Origin: Epiperipatus broadwayi
Lineage: Eukaryota; Onychophora; Udeonychophora; Euonychophora; Peripatidae
Assembly: GCA_028023455.1 (NCBI GenBank)
Contig: JAQFVV010012396.1
Span: 24,199,330 to 24,263,329 of the forward strand
Direction of reading: 5' to 3'
Length of the DNA stretch: 64,000 bases
In this document: positions 24,531 to 36,766 of the stretch, piece after piece
How positions within the stretch are numbered: the first letter of the stretch is position 1
Layout: each line of letters opens with the position of its first letter
Program-made: the position numbers and the translations under genes
The notes under the pieces: generated by a model
Told to the model about the DNA's origin: nothing
The model's input: the letters and a program-made list of their open reading frames with translations, nothing else
Database searches by the model: none

Positions 24531-25156
24531 AGAATAAATATCTAATGTAAAGAATAATAATATTACAATTAATGAAATATTGATAAATCAGATTTTTACC
24601 AAAGCAATTACTGTTGTGTGCTTCATTTATCACATGGCATTACAAACAAAAGGATCAGATAATAAAAAGATAGAGATAATAAATATTTGGCATTGTTCAC
24701 ATGTGATAACATGATTTGAAAATGTCTATAAAAGACAAATTTTTATCCAAAACCTTTGGTTTTGAGAAGTCAAATATATTTCTTTAAGATACATTTCATT
24801 TCACTATAACCTTCTTAAATATTAGGTCTTTGAAATCATTTTACTTTAATATCATTGTTAAAAACCAAGCAGTTAACTTTTTAAGGAAAAATGGCCATGC
24901 ACAGTGTTTGGTGTCAACATTCTCAAAAAATGAAGAAAGAACTACAAGGGTGAATCAGATACCATTATGCACTGCTGCGGGTACCATACTACACTCTCTG
25001 TTCATGCAAAAAATTCATTTTTCTACTACACCCAAAATTCTTCTTGATAATTAAAACTACTTCAATACATAGTATTTTGAAAGAATAAAATGTTTAATTA
25101 TTTTGTTTAAACATGTTTCCATGTTCAATTTTTGATGGTAAAAGTAGCTTTGATGA

Positions 25157-25188
<32 letters not shown>

Positions 25189-25390
25189 CAATTTCAAGAG
25201 CTGGTAAGGACTTCATGTGATCAAGTGTAGATCCAATCATCATATCAGGAGATTAAATGTGAACACTGCTATTTTGAATTACCTTCTATTTTTTTTCTAA
25301 CTACATGGAACAAAGCAAGCATGCAACATCAGACTTTCTTTCTGATAAGAAAAAATCCTATTGATTGTAAAATTAATATGCTTTATTTCA
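24531..25390. other. AT-rich sequence; TA/TG microsatellite
   Basis: A compound (TA)n(TG)n lies at 25157-25188. The plus-strand frame 24830-25054 covers a less AT-rich stretch (24890-25030) with no recognisable domain. It may be a repeat piece. Confidence 0.4.
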
Positions 25391-25392
25391 TA

Positions 25393-26110
25393 TGGCTATG
25401 GCATATATTGTAATATAATTTGTATTTAATAAGCTTTAGTTGTCAAAATTATAAGATTGGTATTATCAATTTTATATTATTTCAACATGTGCTTGTTGTA
25501 TTTAGTTAAAAATATGTATTTATTCAGTTTAATAATGTATAAGATAGTTAAGCCAGAAAAACAAAAGAGGAAAAAAACCAAGAAAGTTTAATTATATAAA
25601 TGTTATTTTAAGTAGAGAACAACAAAAGTAAATGTGAAATGATTACTAAACTAGCAAGTATAAATGACATTAAAATATTTGTGAAAAAGATAACATTGTG
25701 TACATAAAGCAGAGAACAAATATGTCAAACTGATTAAATGAAATGATAAAGTAAAATTGTTTAATACAATGGAGAGTGAAAGAACTAATTGTGGTAAAAG
25801 GAAAGACAGCTATGTAATTTAAATTTTGTTGGAAATAGACTGATCTTTATCATAGGAAATTTCTTGCAGAAACTGAGTTAAAATATAGTTAATGGTAAAC
25901 ATTAGTGAGAATGAAAAATACTAATCAGTGGAAGAGATTTTATTGATCTTATTTATGGATATATATTGCAATATAACTCGTATTTAATAAGCTTTTATTT
26001 TTTTTTAAATTATACATTATTTCTGCATGTACTTATGGGCATATTTGTAATATAACTCATATTTAATAAGTTTATTTTTTTGGAAATATATTTGTTCATC
26101 CCATTTTTTA
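25393..26110 (+). repeat. Three dispersed copies of a ~75-110-bp AT-rich motif
   Basis: The block 'tattgtaatataa..tgtatttaataagctt' occurs at ~25405-25440, ~25965-25995 and ~26045-26075. Each is followed by an 'atacattatttc.gcatgt.cttgt' type segment, although the last copy is shortened. The ~440-bp sequence between the first two copies is A-rich and otherwise featureless. Confidence 0.6.
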
Positions 26111-26432
26111 TATTTTGTATATTAGTCACATGATTTGATCAAGCATAGTTGTATGAAATTTACACTTTTTTTTTTAATTATTGATGTAAATTGTGACTTT
26201 GTATATTTTACTTTATCGTTTATTTTAGTTATGTGATTTGATCAAGAATAGTTACACAAATTTGTGTTTTAACTTTTTAACTATTGATGTAAATTATGAC
26301 TTTATATTTTAATTATTTGTTCATCTAATTTTTTATATTTCATTTGTTTTAATCATGTGATTTAATTAAGCATAGTTATACAAAATGTATGCTTTCATTT
26401 TTTAATTATTGATGTAAATTGAAATTTTGTAA
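26088..26432 (+). repeat. Tandem repeat, three units of ~100-125 bp
   Basis: The units share 'atgtgatttgatcaag.atag' and 'taattattgatgtaaattg', at about 26130/26178, 26233/26280 and 26348/26404. They diverge by substitutions and small T-run differences. No coding is visible. Confidence 0.75.
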
Positions 26433-26836
26433 CAAATCCTTATATCATGATCAGGTGTGTTAGAAGTGTTTTTGGGTGATTTTTATAATTCAAACTGGTG
26501 GTGAGAACATACTAAATCAGTACCAATAATAGTAATAATTGTTTCATCAACCACAATTTGTGCCTTCAAATTTCTGATAAAATAAAAGCATGGGGTAGAG
26601 TCTACACTCTAATTAAGTCAATGCAATTGTCTTAATTAATTTCCTCTTTCTACAGGATTGACTTAATTAATTTCTAGACCCTTCACAAGATTTTATTTCA
26701 ACTGAATCCAAATTATGGCTGAAGAAACCTTTTTTTTACTTTTAACTGCATGGTAAATAAAAGCATTTAATAAAAAAATATTTCTATTTATTCAACTTAA
26801 TATTAATGAATTTTCTGATGTCATAATATATATATA

Positions 26837-28087
26837 TGTTAACGATCATATTTGTACATTCACACAACAAAATCCAGAGTTCTGGCAAGTTATACTAAAA
26901 CTGATCCAGATGATGGGTTGAGACCTTGAATCTGACCACACTCCAACTCCTTTACCAGCACTCTGTGATTTACTACCCTATGGATGACATATATGAGGTT
27001 ACACTCAGTCTCAATTTAATTTGTGAGCCAGCAGTAGAACAGAGTGATACATGAGACTTAGGAATGACTGATAAACTACTAATAATATTAACAAAACACA
27101 TGTATGGCTAAATATATATATAAATTAACATGCTAATGCTAAATTTGGACTGATTTGGAGTGATTTGAAGTAGTTTACAAGAGACACATGAAACAGAATT
27201 ACAATTAAAACATCTTTAATAATTAAATTAAGCAAATTAATTAATCTAAAATAAAACAGATGTGCATTGGTGAAATCTTACCACATGCAGGTGTTATAAC
27301 AATGATAAACTAATTTAGTTACAGGGATTTTATCTTTTGGAATGTACTTTTAATACTTTGATATTAAAGTTTATTAGAATTTAGTATCTGTGATTAATAG
27401 CCATGTCTAGGTATACTATGTCATCTATTCTAGGTTTGCTATGGGAAGCTAAATCTTATAAGTATGATGAATGATAAAATATAATGTATACTTACTAATA
27501 ATACATCTAAGCAATAAACAAGCTCCCTATGTAGATTACTTGAGTAACCTAGATTAGATGTTCAGATCAATGCTGAACTGTATAACAATAATAAGGTAGA
27601 GTGAATTGGTGATTGTAGCAGAGCTTCTGATACTATGACAAAATTTACTACAAATGTATAATTAGTCACAGGATTCAGTGCCAATTAATTTGTTCTTTTG
27701 GATTATATGACTTGCTAGCATAATGTGAACCTTAGTTCAGGAGATTAGAGCAGTTTTACAATTGTTTTATGGATCCTCATGTTCCAGGTTTAAAAAGGCT
27801 GTCCAAACTGATAATGGGGTGGCATTTCACCACAAGCCCATTTACAAAGAAAGCATAGCAAGATGTATTGCATGTGTAGCACTTTGTAAGAACACATCCA
27901 TAATGCTTAGTGAAAAATATTAGTTTATAAAATTAGGCATGGAATACTATAGTTTCATTCTGCAAAACTACCTTACTCCAGTTCTCTAATTAGCATATTT
28001 AAAACATGCTAAGAGTGGTTTCATTAAAGAAACCTACTTTAAAAATGCTAAATCTGAATAGTTTTTCAAATAAACTAAGGAGGAGAA
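26837..28087. repeat. 1.25-kb direct repeat, left copy
   Basis: Starts 'tgttaacgatcatatttgta' and is colinear (about 85% identical by eye) with 33357-34604. Shared blocks include 'cacaacaaaatccagagttc', 'tttactaccctatggatga', 'ctactaataatatta.caaa' and 'acttgctagcataatgtgaa'. No open frame is conserved. The copies could be LTRs or two copies of an unclassified element. I see no PBS-like sequence next to either copy and no polymerase between them, so the LTR reading is weak. Confidence 0.75.
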
Positions 28088-28099
28088 AGCACATTCAGG

Positions 28100-28637
28100 G
28101 CTTAACTATTTTTTTATTATTTTGACTTTTAAATATAATCCTTGCTATTATCAAACTATAGCTATATTATTAATATGCAAACCTTAATGATAATCTAGAA
28201 TATAATAGCTTAACTAAACATACATATATAAAAATAAATTTCAAGTAAGATTTATGTTTGTTAAAGAAGCAGCACAAATCATTTACTGGCAAGCCTCTAA
28301 TCATCTTTCTAAAGTTACTAAATTATTAATCTCACTTCAAATTATGGCATATCATAAAAATCAATAAATGAAACAAAATAGAATAAAATAGAATAATAGG
28401 CATGACTACAGATAAAAAAATACAGATAATAACTTATAGTTATTATGGTTAAGAAAATTATTTAAGATTACAATTATTCATTAAGGTAGACAAGACAGTT
28501 ACAGTTATCAAATTTAATGTAAAGTAACATTAAGGATTTATTACATAGTTTATTTACTGAGGAATTATTTAATAAGTTTATAATTGATGAATATTTATTA
28601 AAATAAACTACTTTAAGAAACTTTAAGAGTATTTTCA
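28100..28637. other. AT-rich sequence without recognised genes
   Basis: A short run of 'gaataaaatagaataa' repeats lies near 28380. Nothing else is supported. Confidence 0.45.
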
Positions 28638-28681
28638 TTAAAGATTTATATTTACAGAGCTCTGCCAATAAAATATATTAC

Positions 28682-28868
28682 CAAAATCTTTCTCTAACTG
28701 AGTTGTCCGATGTTGTATTAGGTACTGATATTCTTTAATAGGTTGTCTGCTGATGTCTTCATGGCAGCTGGCAGAACTTGTTTCTCCCATTCCATGGTAA
28801 TGATGATGACTTGCCGTGGAACGAAGGTTACTGCTTTTCCATAGAAATACGGCAAAACTGGGCTTCAT
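28682..28868 (-). CDS. Candidate host-gene exon (unidentified, low confidence)
   Basis: On the minus strand an ATG at 28868 opens a 62-codon frame. Its composition is unlike the surrounding AT-rich noise: it is rich in Ser, His, Glu and Gln, with few Ile/Asn/Lys runs ('YHGMGETSSASCHEDISRQP', then 'KEYQYLIQHRTTQLEKDF'). A GT donor-like site (gattttg|gtaatat) follows at 28681-28680. G+C is clearly higher than in the flanks. Just upstream of the ATG (28869-28880) is 'agccaatcagc', a good CCAAT-box sequence, which would suit a promoter-proximal first exon. I recognise no protein family. It could instead be a fragment of an old repeat. No partner exon is visible. Confidence 0.3.
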
Positions 28869-28960
28869 AGCCAATCAGCTTCAATTTTAAAATGGGAGTA
28901 GCTCTCAGCAGCAGTTGCTTTATGTATAATACAGGGGATCTTGAGTATTAAAAATTGTTT
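28869..28960 (-). promoter_or_regulatory. CCAAT-box-bearing G+C-richer segment
   Basis: Contains 'ccaatcagc' (NF-Y-type site) and 'gctctcagcagcagttgc' next to the candidate exon. Whether it is a promoter is inference from position and composition only. Confidence 0.2.
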
Positions 28961-29505
28961 TTATATGAGTCTTCTGACACCCTGTCACCATCCTATTAAT
29001 GTATTTACAGTTATAAAATTGGATCATTAATTTTAGCATACTTTTATTAACTTTTAAAGTGAGTATTAATCTTTTAGAAAACAAAGCAAATTTTGAGTGA
29101 ATAACAAAATAGTGCAGCTTGAATGATTTTGCTTTGTCCCAAATTATATTTTAGACTAATTTTAAAATCTGTTTTTAATCTCCACACAAGGTATGTGTGG
29201 CATGATATTTTCCCAAGAATTATTCAATCTTTTAAAACTAATTTTTTTAATGTAAACATTATGCTATATATGTATGTCAGTCACCTCAGGAATAGAAATT
29301 ATATGAGAGTTTTAAATGAAATAGGAATAAATTTGTATATTAAATTTATGTAAAGGTGTAAAATAATATAATTGCTCTGCAATACTTATTGAATCTATGG
29401 CATTGCAGCTTCACTCGCATATATACATACACTCATACATATATAACAATGTTTATCCACTTTACATTTAATATATAAAAATTGTAACTAGATATATGTA
29501 TTATG
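28961..29505. other. AT-rich sequence without recognised genes
   Basis: The 29123-29353 open frame is compositional. No motif is recognised. Confidence 0.45.
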
Positions 29506-29534
29506 TACAGTTATATATATATATATATATATAA

Positions 29535-29594
<60 letters not shown>
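29506..29594. repeat. (TA)n microsatellite with palindromic start
   Basis: 'tacagtta(ta)ntaactgta' around 29507-29540 forms a perfect palindrome and is followed by a further long TA run to ~29594. Confidence 0.85.
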
Positions 29595-29597
<3 letters not shown>

Positions 29598-29711
29598 AAC
29601 ACACTAATATACCCAGGTATATCTAAATATATGTAAATATATATGCACTCAGTTAAGTTTGAACCCAAAATAAATACTACTATGTATCATAGTAGGTAAA
29701 ATGGGATGTGT

Positions 29712-29920
29712 GTCAATAAATACCATTTCATATCCCTGTCAATAAATACCATTTCATATCCCTGAAGTCACAAAAAAAAATAAAAAAGAAAAAAAATACT
29801 TATATTTGTAAACAATCATGAAGTCACAAAAAAAAATAAAAGAGAAAAAAAAGAATATAATTATATTTGTACACAATCATAATTTTTTTTAACACAATTA
29901 TAATTTTTTTTAACATTGGA
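29712..29920 (+). repeat. Cluster of three successive local tandem duplications
   Basis: A ~26-bp unit (gtcaataaataccatttcat...) is present twice at 29712-29762. A ~57-bp unit (gaagtcacaaaaaaaaataa...) is present twice at ~29764-29880. A ~22-bp unit (aattttttttaacacaatta) is present about twice at ~29881-29920. Each pair is almost identical, which suggests recent replication slippage. Confidence 0.8.
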
Positions 29921-29944
29921 TTTTAAAATTTAATCTTGCCTAAT

Positions 29945-30045
29945 TTAAAGTTCTAATTATAAATTTATTTAAATACACATTGATTATGTAAGTAATATTC
30001 ATTAAGGCTAATGAAATTCTTCTTGGACCTTCATCAGTCCACCAT
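29945..30045 (+). repeat. Repeat family C, diverged copy
   Basis: 'aatttatttaaatacacatt' followed by 'gattatgtaa' and 'attcattaaggct' matches 17310-17365. Past that point it changes to 'tcttggaccttcatcagtcc', which is not present in the other copies. Confidence 0.5.
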
Positions 30046-30279
30046 TAAATGTATGGTGTAACCAATGCATGAAAAATAAAATACAGTTAATATATTAATA
30101 ATACATCAAATTATTTTTATACACTTTAGCATCCGAGTTGAATAACTGTCATTTCAAAATGAATATCAATAAATATATTTACAAATTTACAATTGTACTT
30201 TAGATTTCATTCAGGTTCAGTATTGTTATTTTCGGAATGGGAAATACTGGTGGCATTTCTGATGTGTTTACTCCTATGT

Positions 30280-32170
30280 CTCAAACTTTGAACCCCTATT
30301 TGGTCCCTTATCCTAAAGACATATGAGTCCTTCACCTTCCTTCTCTTTCTTTTCCTAGCTGTCCTTTCTGATTAATCACTCATGTTCTTGCCTCCTACTA
30401 CTACTCCAAAGGCTAGGTACTCTATCTTGTCTCTTGAGCTGAACTTCCCTTGTTTCCTAATTTCCTAGCTCCTCTTTATTTTGGGGGCACCGCAAATAAT
30501 GTTTTCCTTTGGTTCCTTCTTCCCTGACCATCTTTAAATTTAACTCACTCCAAGGGTCTCTATATTTTTCACCCCAATCATACTCTTTCATCTGCTCCAT
30601 ATCAACACTACCTTTTAATTTCTTCATGGTTCCTAGCACATAAGATCTATTGCTACTCTCTATTTTCACCACAGAAAATTCTCCCATTTCTTCTCCTTTA
30701 TATCTACATAATTAATCTCCATATTTATCCCTGAATCAGCCCCTATGTCCCACTCTTTGATTTTCTACCTCCACTATTTTCTGTTCAGACCAGCCTTCTC
30801 TCGTCTTTATTGTACTCTAGTCAACATGACCATCATTTATAATATTCTGCTAATTCTCTATCAAGTCTGGGATTGGCTTCCTCTTTGTGTGCTCTTGACA
30901 TTGGCCTTGGGCTTTTCACCAACATTCCCTATTTCACCTTTAAATGTCTTAATTTGAAAGAACTTGGACATGTGCATCTGGGTATTTGCTACTGATTCTA
31001 GAGGTAGTATCTGGTTTGAATTTATAGCCTTGATCCTTGTACTTGGGTCTTTCTTTTCTGAGTTGGCTGCTTTGTAATTTTTTATGCTGACAGAGCTCTG
31101 TCTGACATTCCCTAACTTTCTATCAACATTCCCAATACTCCTGCATGGGTCCTCAATGCCTTTCACTTTGTCAACATTCTTTCAATTGATTGTGACTTCT
31201 GAGTTTAAACCTCCCTTCTTTGTTACATTCCTGATTCTAGCCAGACTTACACTACCTAAATTCACTTATACCATTACTTTCCACTATCTTGGACATTTTT
31301 TTCTGTAACCCATAAAGATCCCTGATTATTTTGCCCCTCTTCTTTATGACAATGTTGTACCCTTAGGTGATGTTTTTTTCACCTCATACAACTGTTCCTG
31401 CATTTCCTTGTGTAACTCTTGCAAGCCCATGATTGTGTCCTGCTGATACTTCTGACACTTCTGTCCCTCTTTTAAGACCCCATGGATTGGAGATATTCCC
31501 TAGATGAATGTTCCCTGCTTGTCTATTTTATTTCAAGCTAGTACAAACTCCTCTTTCAGTATCTATATGACCTCTGCAGTTTCCTTTCTATGGTCTCTCA
31601 AGAGTCCTGTGATCTTAGCATGTTCCTCCTTGTAACCTTTCTAGCAATCTATTCTCAACCTTTCCATCTTTTTGTCTAGATCTTGGATGCCATTTCTCAT
31701 TTTAGCCTGGTCCTGTTGGTTCATTCCCATCATTTCTCTGTCTTTCTTCCCTTTATTTTTTTACTTTTTAGTCCTAGCATCTACCCTCATCATTTGGCTT
31801 GTGGTTCCTAGCTTTTAATTTCTCCCTTGCCTTTTTCTCGTTAGTTTCTGCCTGATCCATCCTCTTAAACATGACTGATAACATCTCTTTATATCTACAA
31901 TGCCATCCCATTGTGGTTCCTGCTTTCATGTCATACTGAATGGCTTTTTAATGTGCATGATGGGGCACTCCATGGGTTCACACTCAGGGTATCAGCTTGT
32001 GCTTCTTCTACCTTTTCTTCTTTAATGCTACTATGCAACTATCTTTCTGGATGATCAAAGCATTTTTCCTTTTCCCTTAACCTTCTTCTTTGGTTTTCCC
32101 TCACTTCCTCTTCTTTTCCCCACATTCACTTCTCTTACCATCTTTTTTATGTGGCTATCCACCTAAGTCC
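30280..32170 (-). pseudogene. Purine-rich coiled-coil ORF relic, probably retroelement ORF1/gag-like
   Basis: For ~1.9 kb the plus strand is pyrimidine-rich and G+C is raised. Read on the minus strand it gives long Lys/Glu/Gln-rich stretches in shifting frames, for example 'MNQQDQAKMRNGIQDLDKKM' (~31730-31660), 'EHAKITGLLRDHRKET' (~31620-31570) and 'LQELHKEMQEQLYEVKKT' (~31430-31370). Open pieces remain at 31166-30861 and 30687-30457. Heptad-like periodicity suggests a coiled coil, as in LINE ORF1 or some gag proteins. No zinc knuckle or RRM is recognised. It lies between the 1.25-kb direct repeats, but no polymerase accompanies it. Confidence 0.4.
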
Positions 32171-32884
32171 TTAATATTGCTTTCATCTGTATGCTTGTCT
32201 AATAATGCTCATTCTTCTTCATGAGTGAAGCTTTTCCCTATTGCTATAACCTATATAAAAATCAAATAAAAAATTGCCCCTTTTTCTTGGACCCTATACT
32301 GTTTAACTTCACATCCTCCACTAAAAAAACAGTGTACACATCTTTGCTGTGCTGCCATATTAAACCTGTTTTCTTACTCCTTTCACAGCTCCTAGTGCCC
32401 ACATATAACTTATGAACTAAATGATTAATAATAACAATAATACAATTTTTTTTCATATTTACAAAAATTCCTTGATCTTCCTCAGTTGCATACTTAATGA
32501 ATTTTTCATTAATATATGATTGCTAATTTTGTCATATTTTACAAAATGACTCCAAGTACATGTATATCTCTCAATAATAATGCCTAATTTTCCATGTTCT
32601 TCTACTCCAGTCCAAATCATACAAATCCAAATTAAAGATGGTCCTTTGTGAGGATGGCTCTAAACATGTTGAGTCATCTTCAGGCACCAGTTTTCAATAA
32701 TATATATTAGCAAAATATAATTAGTAAGCCATATTACTGATTTACCCAAGTGTGTTAAATTTAAACTTCAAAATTGAAATTACAAGTCTTGTGAAATTTT
32801 TTTTAATAACTAAAAATATAATTGAGAAAAAATATTTTACATCTTATACCCTCACATATTATATTTGGGATAAAATTATCTATA
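32171..32884. other. AT-rich sequence without recognised genes
   Basis: Two opposing ~64-codon frames at 32221-32456 overlap each other and show no domain. Nothing else is supported. Confidence 0.45.
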
Positions 32885-33350
32885 TAATCTGTTCAGAGTT
32901 GTGGAGAAATAATTCATAGCACCATAATGATCACCATAATTGGAAAAATTTACATATATATGAGTTTATAAAATTGTGCTGGAACACAGAGGATGCAGGT
33001 GTCTCAATTGAGATTCCATAATTGGGTAGCCATAATCAGAAAAAAAATTACATATGTTTCATGGCTGTGGAAATAATCCATGACTCCATTAAACAATCAG
33101 AAAAACATTTACATACATCAAATTATTATGGCAACACAATTTGATGAACTACCTCTGACCAGGGTCATGTAAATAAAAATTGTGACCTCACTTTGTGGCA
33201 GCACAATCAACAAAAAAATTTACATATATAAAATTATTATGCTGCAATGTATTACATTTGGATGAAAACAAAAAAAATCATTCTGTTTAGGGGTGTGAAA
33301 AATAATCATAGGGTGCCATGATTGGGTGTTCAGAATTGGGAAAACAATAT
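32885..33350 (+). repeat. Degenerate tandem repeat, ~100-150-bp period
   Basis: Four or five loose copies of a unit contain 'gtgtggaaataatycatggc', then 'caccataat', then 'aaaa.tttacatatat' and 'aaattattatg'. They occur at about 32895, 33065, 33200 and 33290. Copies vary in length and have lost segments. Confidence 0.6.
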
Positions 33351-33356
33351 AACCTA

Positions 33357-34604
33357 TGTAACAGTTGTATTTGTACATTTGCACAACAAAATCCAGAGTT
33401 CTGGTAAATTATACTAAAGCTGACCCAGGTGAGGGGAGATCTCAAATCTGACCGCACTTCAACTCTTTCACCAGCATTGCATGATTTACTACCCTATGGA
33501 TGATATATATGAAGTTACACTCGTTCTCAATTTAATTTGCTAGCTGGCCATGGAACAGGGTGAAACATAAGTCTTGGGAATGACAAATAAACTACTAATA
33601 ATATTAGCAAAACACACTTATGGCTAAATAAATAAATATATATAACTTAACATGCTAACACTAAATTTGGACTGATTTGGAGTGCTTTGAATTAGTTTAT
33701 GAGAAATACATGAAACAAAATTACAATTTAAAATATCATTAATAATAAAATTAAGCAAATTAATTAATATATAATAAAACAGAAGTGCATTGGTGAAATC
33801 TTACACATGCAGGTGTTATAAAAATAGTGAGCTAATTTACTTATAAAGATCTCATCTCTTGGAATGCATTTTTAATACTTTAATATTAAAGTTTATCATA
33901 ATATAATATCTGTGATTAATATTCATGCCTAGGTTTGCTATATCATTTATTTTAAGTTTGCTATAGGAAGTTAAATTTTATAAGAATGATGAATGATAAA
34001 ATATAACTTATTCTTACTAGTAATACATCTGAGCAATAAATAAGCTCCCTATACAGATAACTTAATGCTGAACTGTATAACAATAATAAGGCAGAGAAAC
34101 TGGTGTTTGTGGTGGAGCTTCTGATACTACAGTGCTAAATTACTAAATAAGAATAGTGGTGTGAATGTATAATTAGTCATGGGATTCAGTACCAAGTACT
34201 CATTTCTTTTGAACCATATGACTTGCTAGCATAATGTGAACCTTAGTTCAGGAGATCAGAGCAGCTTTACAATTGTTTTATGACCCTCATGTTCCAGTTT
34301 TAAGCAGGCTGTCTGAACTAATAATAGAGTGACATTTCATCATAAGCCTATATAAGAAAAAGCATAGCAAGGTGTATTGCACATGTAGTGCTTTGTAAGA
34401 ACACACTCATAGTGCTTACTCAAAATTTTAGTTATTACAATTAAAACTAATATACAAAATACTATAGTTTCATTCTTCAAAAATACTTTATTCCAGTTCA
34501 CTAATTAGCATACTTAAAACATGATGAGATGGGTTTTATTAAAATAATCTAGTTTAAAAATACTAAATCTGAATAGTTTATCTAAGAAACTAAAGGGTAG
34601 AAAT
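33357..34604. repeat. 1.25-kb direct repeat, right copy
   Basis: Starts 'tgtaacagttgtatttgtac' and matches 26837-28087 throughout. It is shortened near 34065, where about 30 bp present at ~27535-27565 are missing, and it has other small indels. It ends where similarity stops at 'aaagggtagaaa'. Confidence 0.75.
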
Positions 34605-34710
34605 AATGATCATGTGATGTTTTATTTTTTTACTTAGAAAGGTTCATATCAAAATTATGTCACCTGACTTTCTCAGTTTACTATGAATATATATTTTCAA
34701 AAGCATTTTT

Positions 34711-34810
34711 TTCATTCTATTTCAAAGCAATCAAGCATCAATTTTGCTACAATGTTCATATTCATTCTATTTCAAAGCAATCAAGCATCAATTTTGCTAC
34801 AATGTTCATA
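34711..34810 (+). repeat. Perfect 50-bp tandem duplication
   Basis: 34711-34760 and 34761-34810 are identical, starting 'ttcattctatttcaaagcaa'. Absence of differences implies a very recent duplication, or a collapse/expansion error in assembly. Confidence 0.9.
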
Positions 34811-34940
34811 TTCCGAGAAAGTTTTTTTTTAGTTTTTGTCTCCATCAGAAAAAAACTAAGAATTGAAAGTTGAAATAATTATGTTTATACATTTATGCAA
34901 CTTTGTGAAATAATTGTTATTTTTAGATATAGCTTTAATA

Positions 34941-35583
34941 TTAATAAGTATAGGGGATTTGAACTCAGATTTTCAAGCACCCTTCAACTATCCACACAAT
35001 CTCATACAACTGATACACATGACCACACAGATGTAGAAAAGATAAATAATCGCCAATATATGTATTTTGTGCTAAACCCACACTCATTAGTTGGTCCACA
35101 TTATCATCACCCACACACATATATAATCAGTGCTCACCTTATATTAAGATAGCAAATGTTCATACTTTAATGGACAGGCTTCAATCCACTCCAACCTCCA
35201 AATTTTCAGCCATCCATATCATTGAAAATCTGATGATGAAAACTCAAATCCCATTCTGATGCTAATATTATTGCCATGACCATGTTGACCTGAAGTCACT
35301 CTGACTCCTCATGTATAGGACTATATCCATTTTACATACATATAAGAGGGATGGACAGGATACAAGCTTGATATGTAAATATTTGAAAACCAGGGACTCT
35401 TCACAAACCTGGAAGCTTTAATTGTAAGTATAGGAAATTTAAACTCAGATTTTCAAGCACCCTTCAACTATCCACACTATCTTATACAACTGATCCACAT
35501 GTAGAAAAATAAATAATCACCAATATATGTATTTCATGCTAAACCTGCAAATTTATCACTTGGTCCAGATTATCATCACACAT

Positions 35584-35620
<37 letters not shown>

Positions 35621-36549
35621 ATCAGTGCTCAGTTTATATTAAGATAGCAAATCATCATACTTTAATGGGCAGGCTTCAATCCACTCCAACCCCCAATTTT
35701 TCAGCCTTCTATATCATTGAAATCCGATGATGAAAACTCAAATCCCATGCTGATACATTTAATATTATTGCCATGCTCATAGTGACCTGAAGTCACTCTG
35801 ACCTTTCATATATAGGACTGTATCCATTTACATATATATAAGAGAGATGGACAGGATACAAGCTTGATATGTAAATATTTGAAAACCAGGCACTCTTCAC
35901 AAACCTAATTGTAAATATAGGGGATTTGATCTCAGATTTTCAAGCACCCTTCAACTATCCACACTATCTCATACAACTGATACACATGACCACACACATG
36001 TAGAAAAGATAAATAATCACTGATATACATATTTCATACTAAACTTGCACTCATTAGTGGGTCCATATTATCATCTCCCACACACATATATAATCAGTGC
36101 TCACTTTATATTAAGATAGCAAATGTTCATACTTTAATGGACAGTCTTCAATACACTCCAACCTCCAACTTTTCAGCCATCCATATCATTGAAAATCTGA
36201 TGATGAAAATTCAAATTCCATGCTGATGCTAATATTATTGCCATAGCCATGTTGACCTGAAGTCACTCTCACCCCTCATGTATAGGACTGTATCCATTTA
36301 CATACTTATAAGAGGGATGGACAGGATACAAATTTGATATGTAAATATTTGAAAACCAGGTACTCTTCACAAACCTGGAAGCTTTAATTGTAATTATAGA
36401 GAATTTGAACTCAGTTTTCAAGCACCCTTCAACTATTCACTCTATCTCGTACAACTGATACACATGACCACACACATGTAGATAAATAATCACTGATGTA
36501 TGTATTTTGTGCTAAACCCACACTCATCAGTTGGTCCAGATTGTCATCT

Positions 36550-36584
<35 letters not shown>

Positions 36585-36766
36585 CAGTACTCAGTTTATA
36601 TTAAGATAGAAAATCTTCATACTTTAAGGGACAGGCTTCAATTCACTCCAACCTCCAACTTTTTATCCATCCATATCATTAAAAATCAGATGATGAAAAC
36701 TCAAATACCATGCTGATGCTAATATTATTGCCATGCCCATGTTGACCTGAAGTCACTCTGACCTCT
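34941..36766 (-). repeat. Family-B tandem array, four minus-strand units
   Basis: Units of ~480 bp run 34941-35420, 35421-35906, 35907-36385 and 36386-36766 (the last truncated). Each begins 'attgtaagtataggg' and runs through 'caagcacccttcaactatcc', the reversed ribozyme-like core, a TA or CA/TA simple repeat, 'tgctaatattattgccatg' and 'tggacaggatacaag' to 'ctggaagcttt'. Reversed core boxes are TCATTAG (35084-35090), 'ttatcac' (unit 2), TCATTAG (unit 3) and TCATCAG (unit 4, ~36524-36530). Unit 4 keeps CTGATGA and a good stem II, but GAAA is AAAA. No coding sequence is present. Head-to-tail arrangement is what rolling-circle or concatemer-type retrozymes would leave, but unequal crossing-over would also do. 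Confidence 0.85.

Noticed and set aside
30015-30045. Minus-strand ACTGATGAAGGTCC as a hammerhead
   Set aside because: The strand after it lacks GAAA and any complementary stem II half.
26837-34604. Intact LTR retrotransposon
   Set aside because: No PBS next to either direct repeat, no RT/integrase/protease between them, repeats ~15% diverged.
34608-34626. Family-A 3' block 'gatcatgtgatgttt' next to the direct repeat end
   Set aside because: Only ~16 bp match; may be coincidence.
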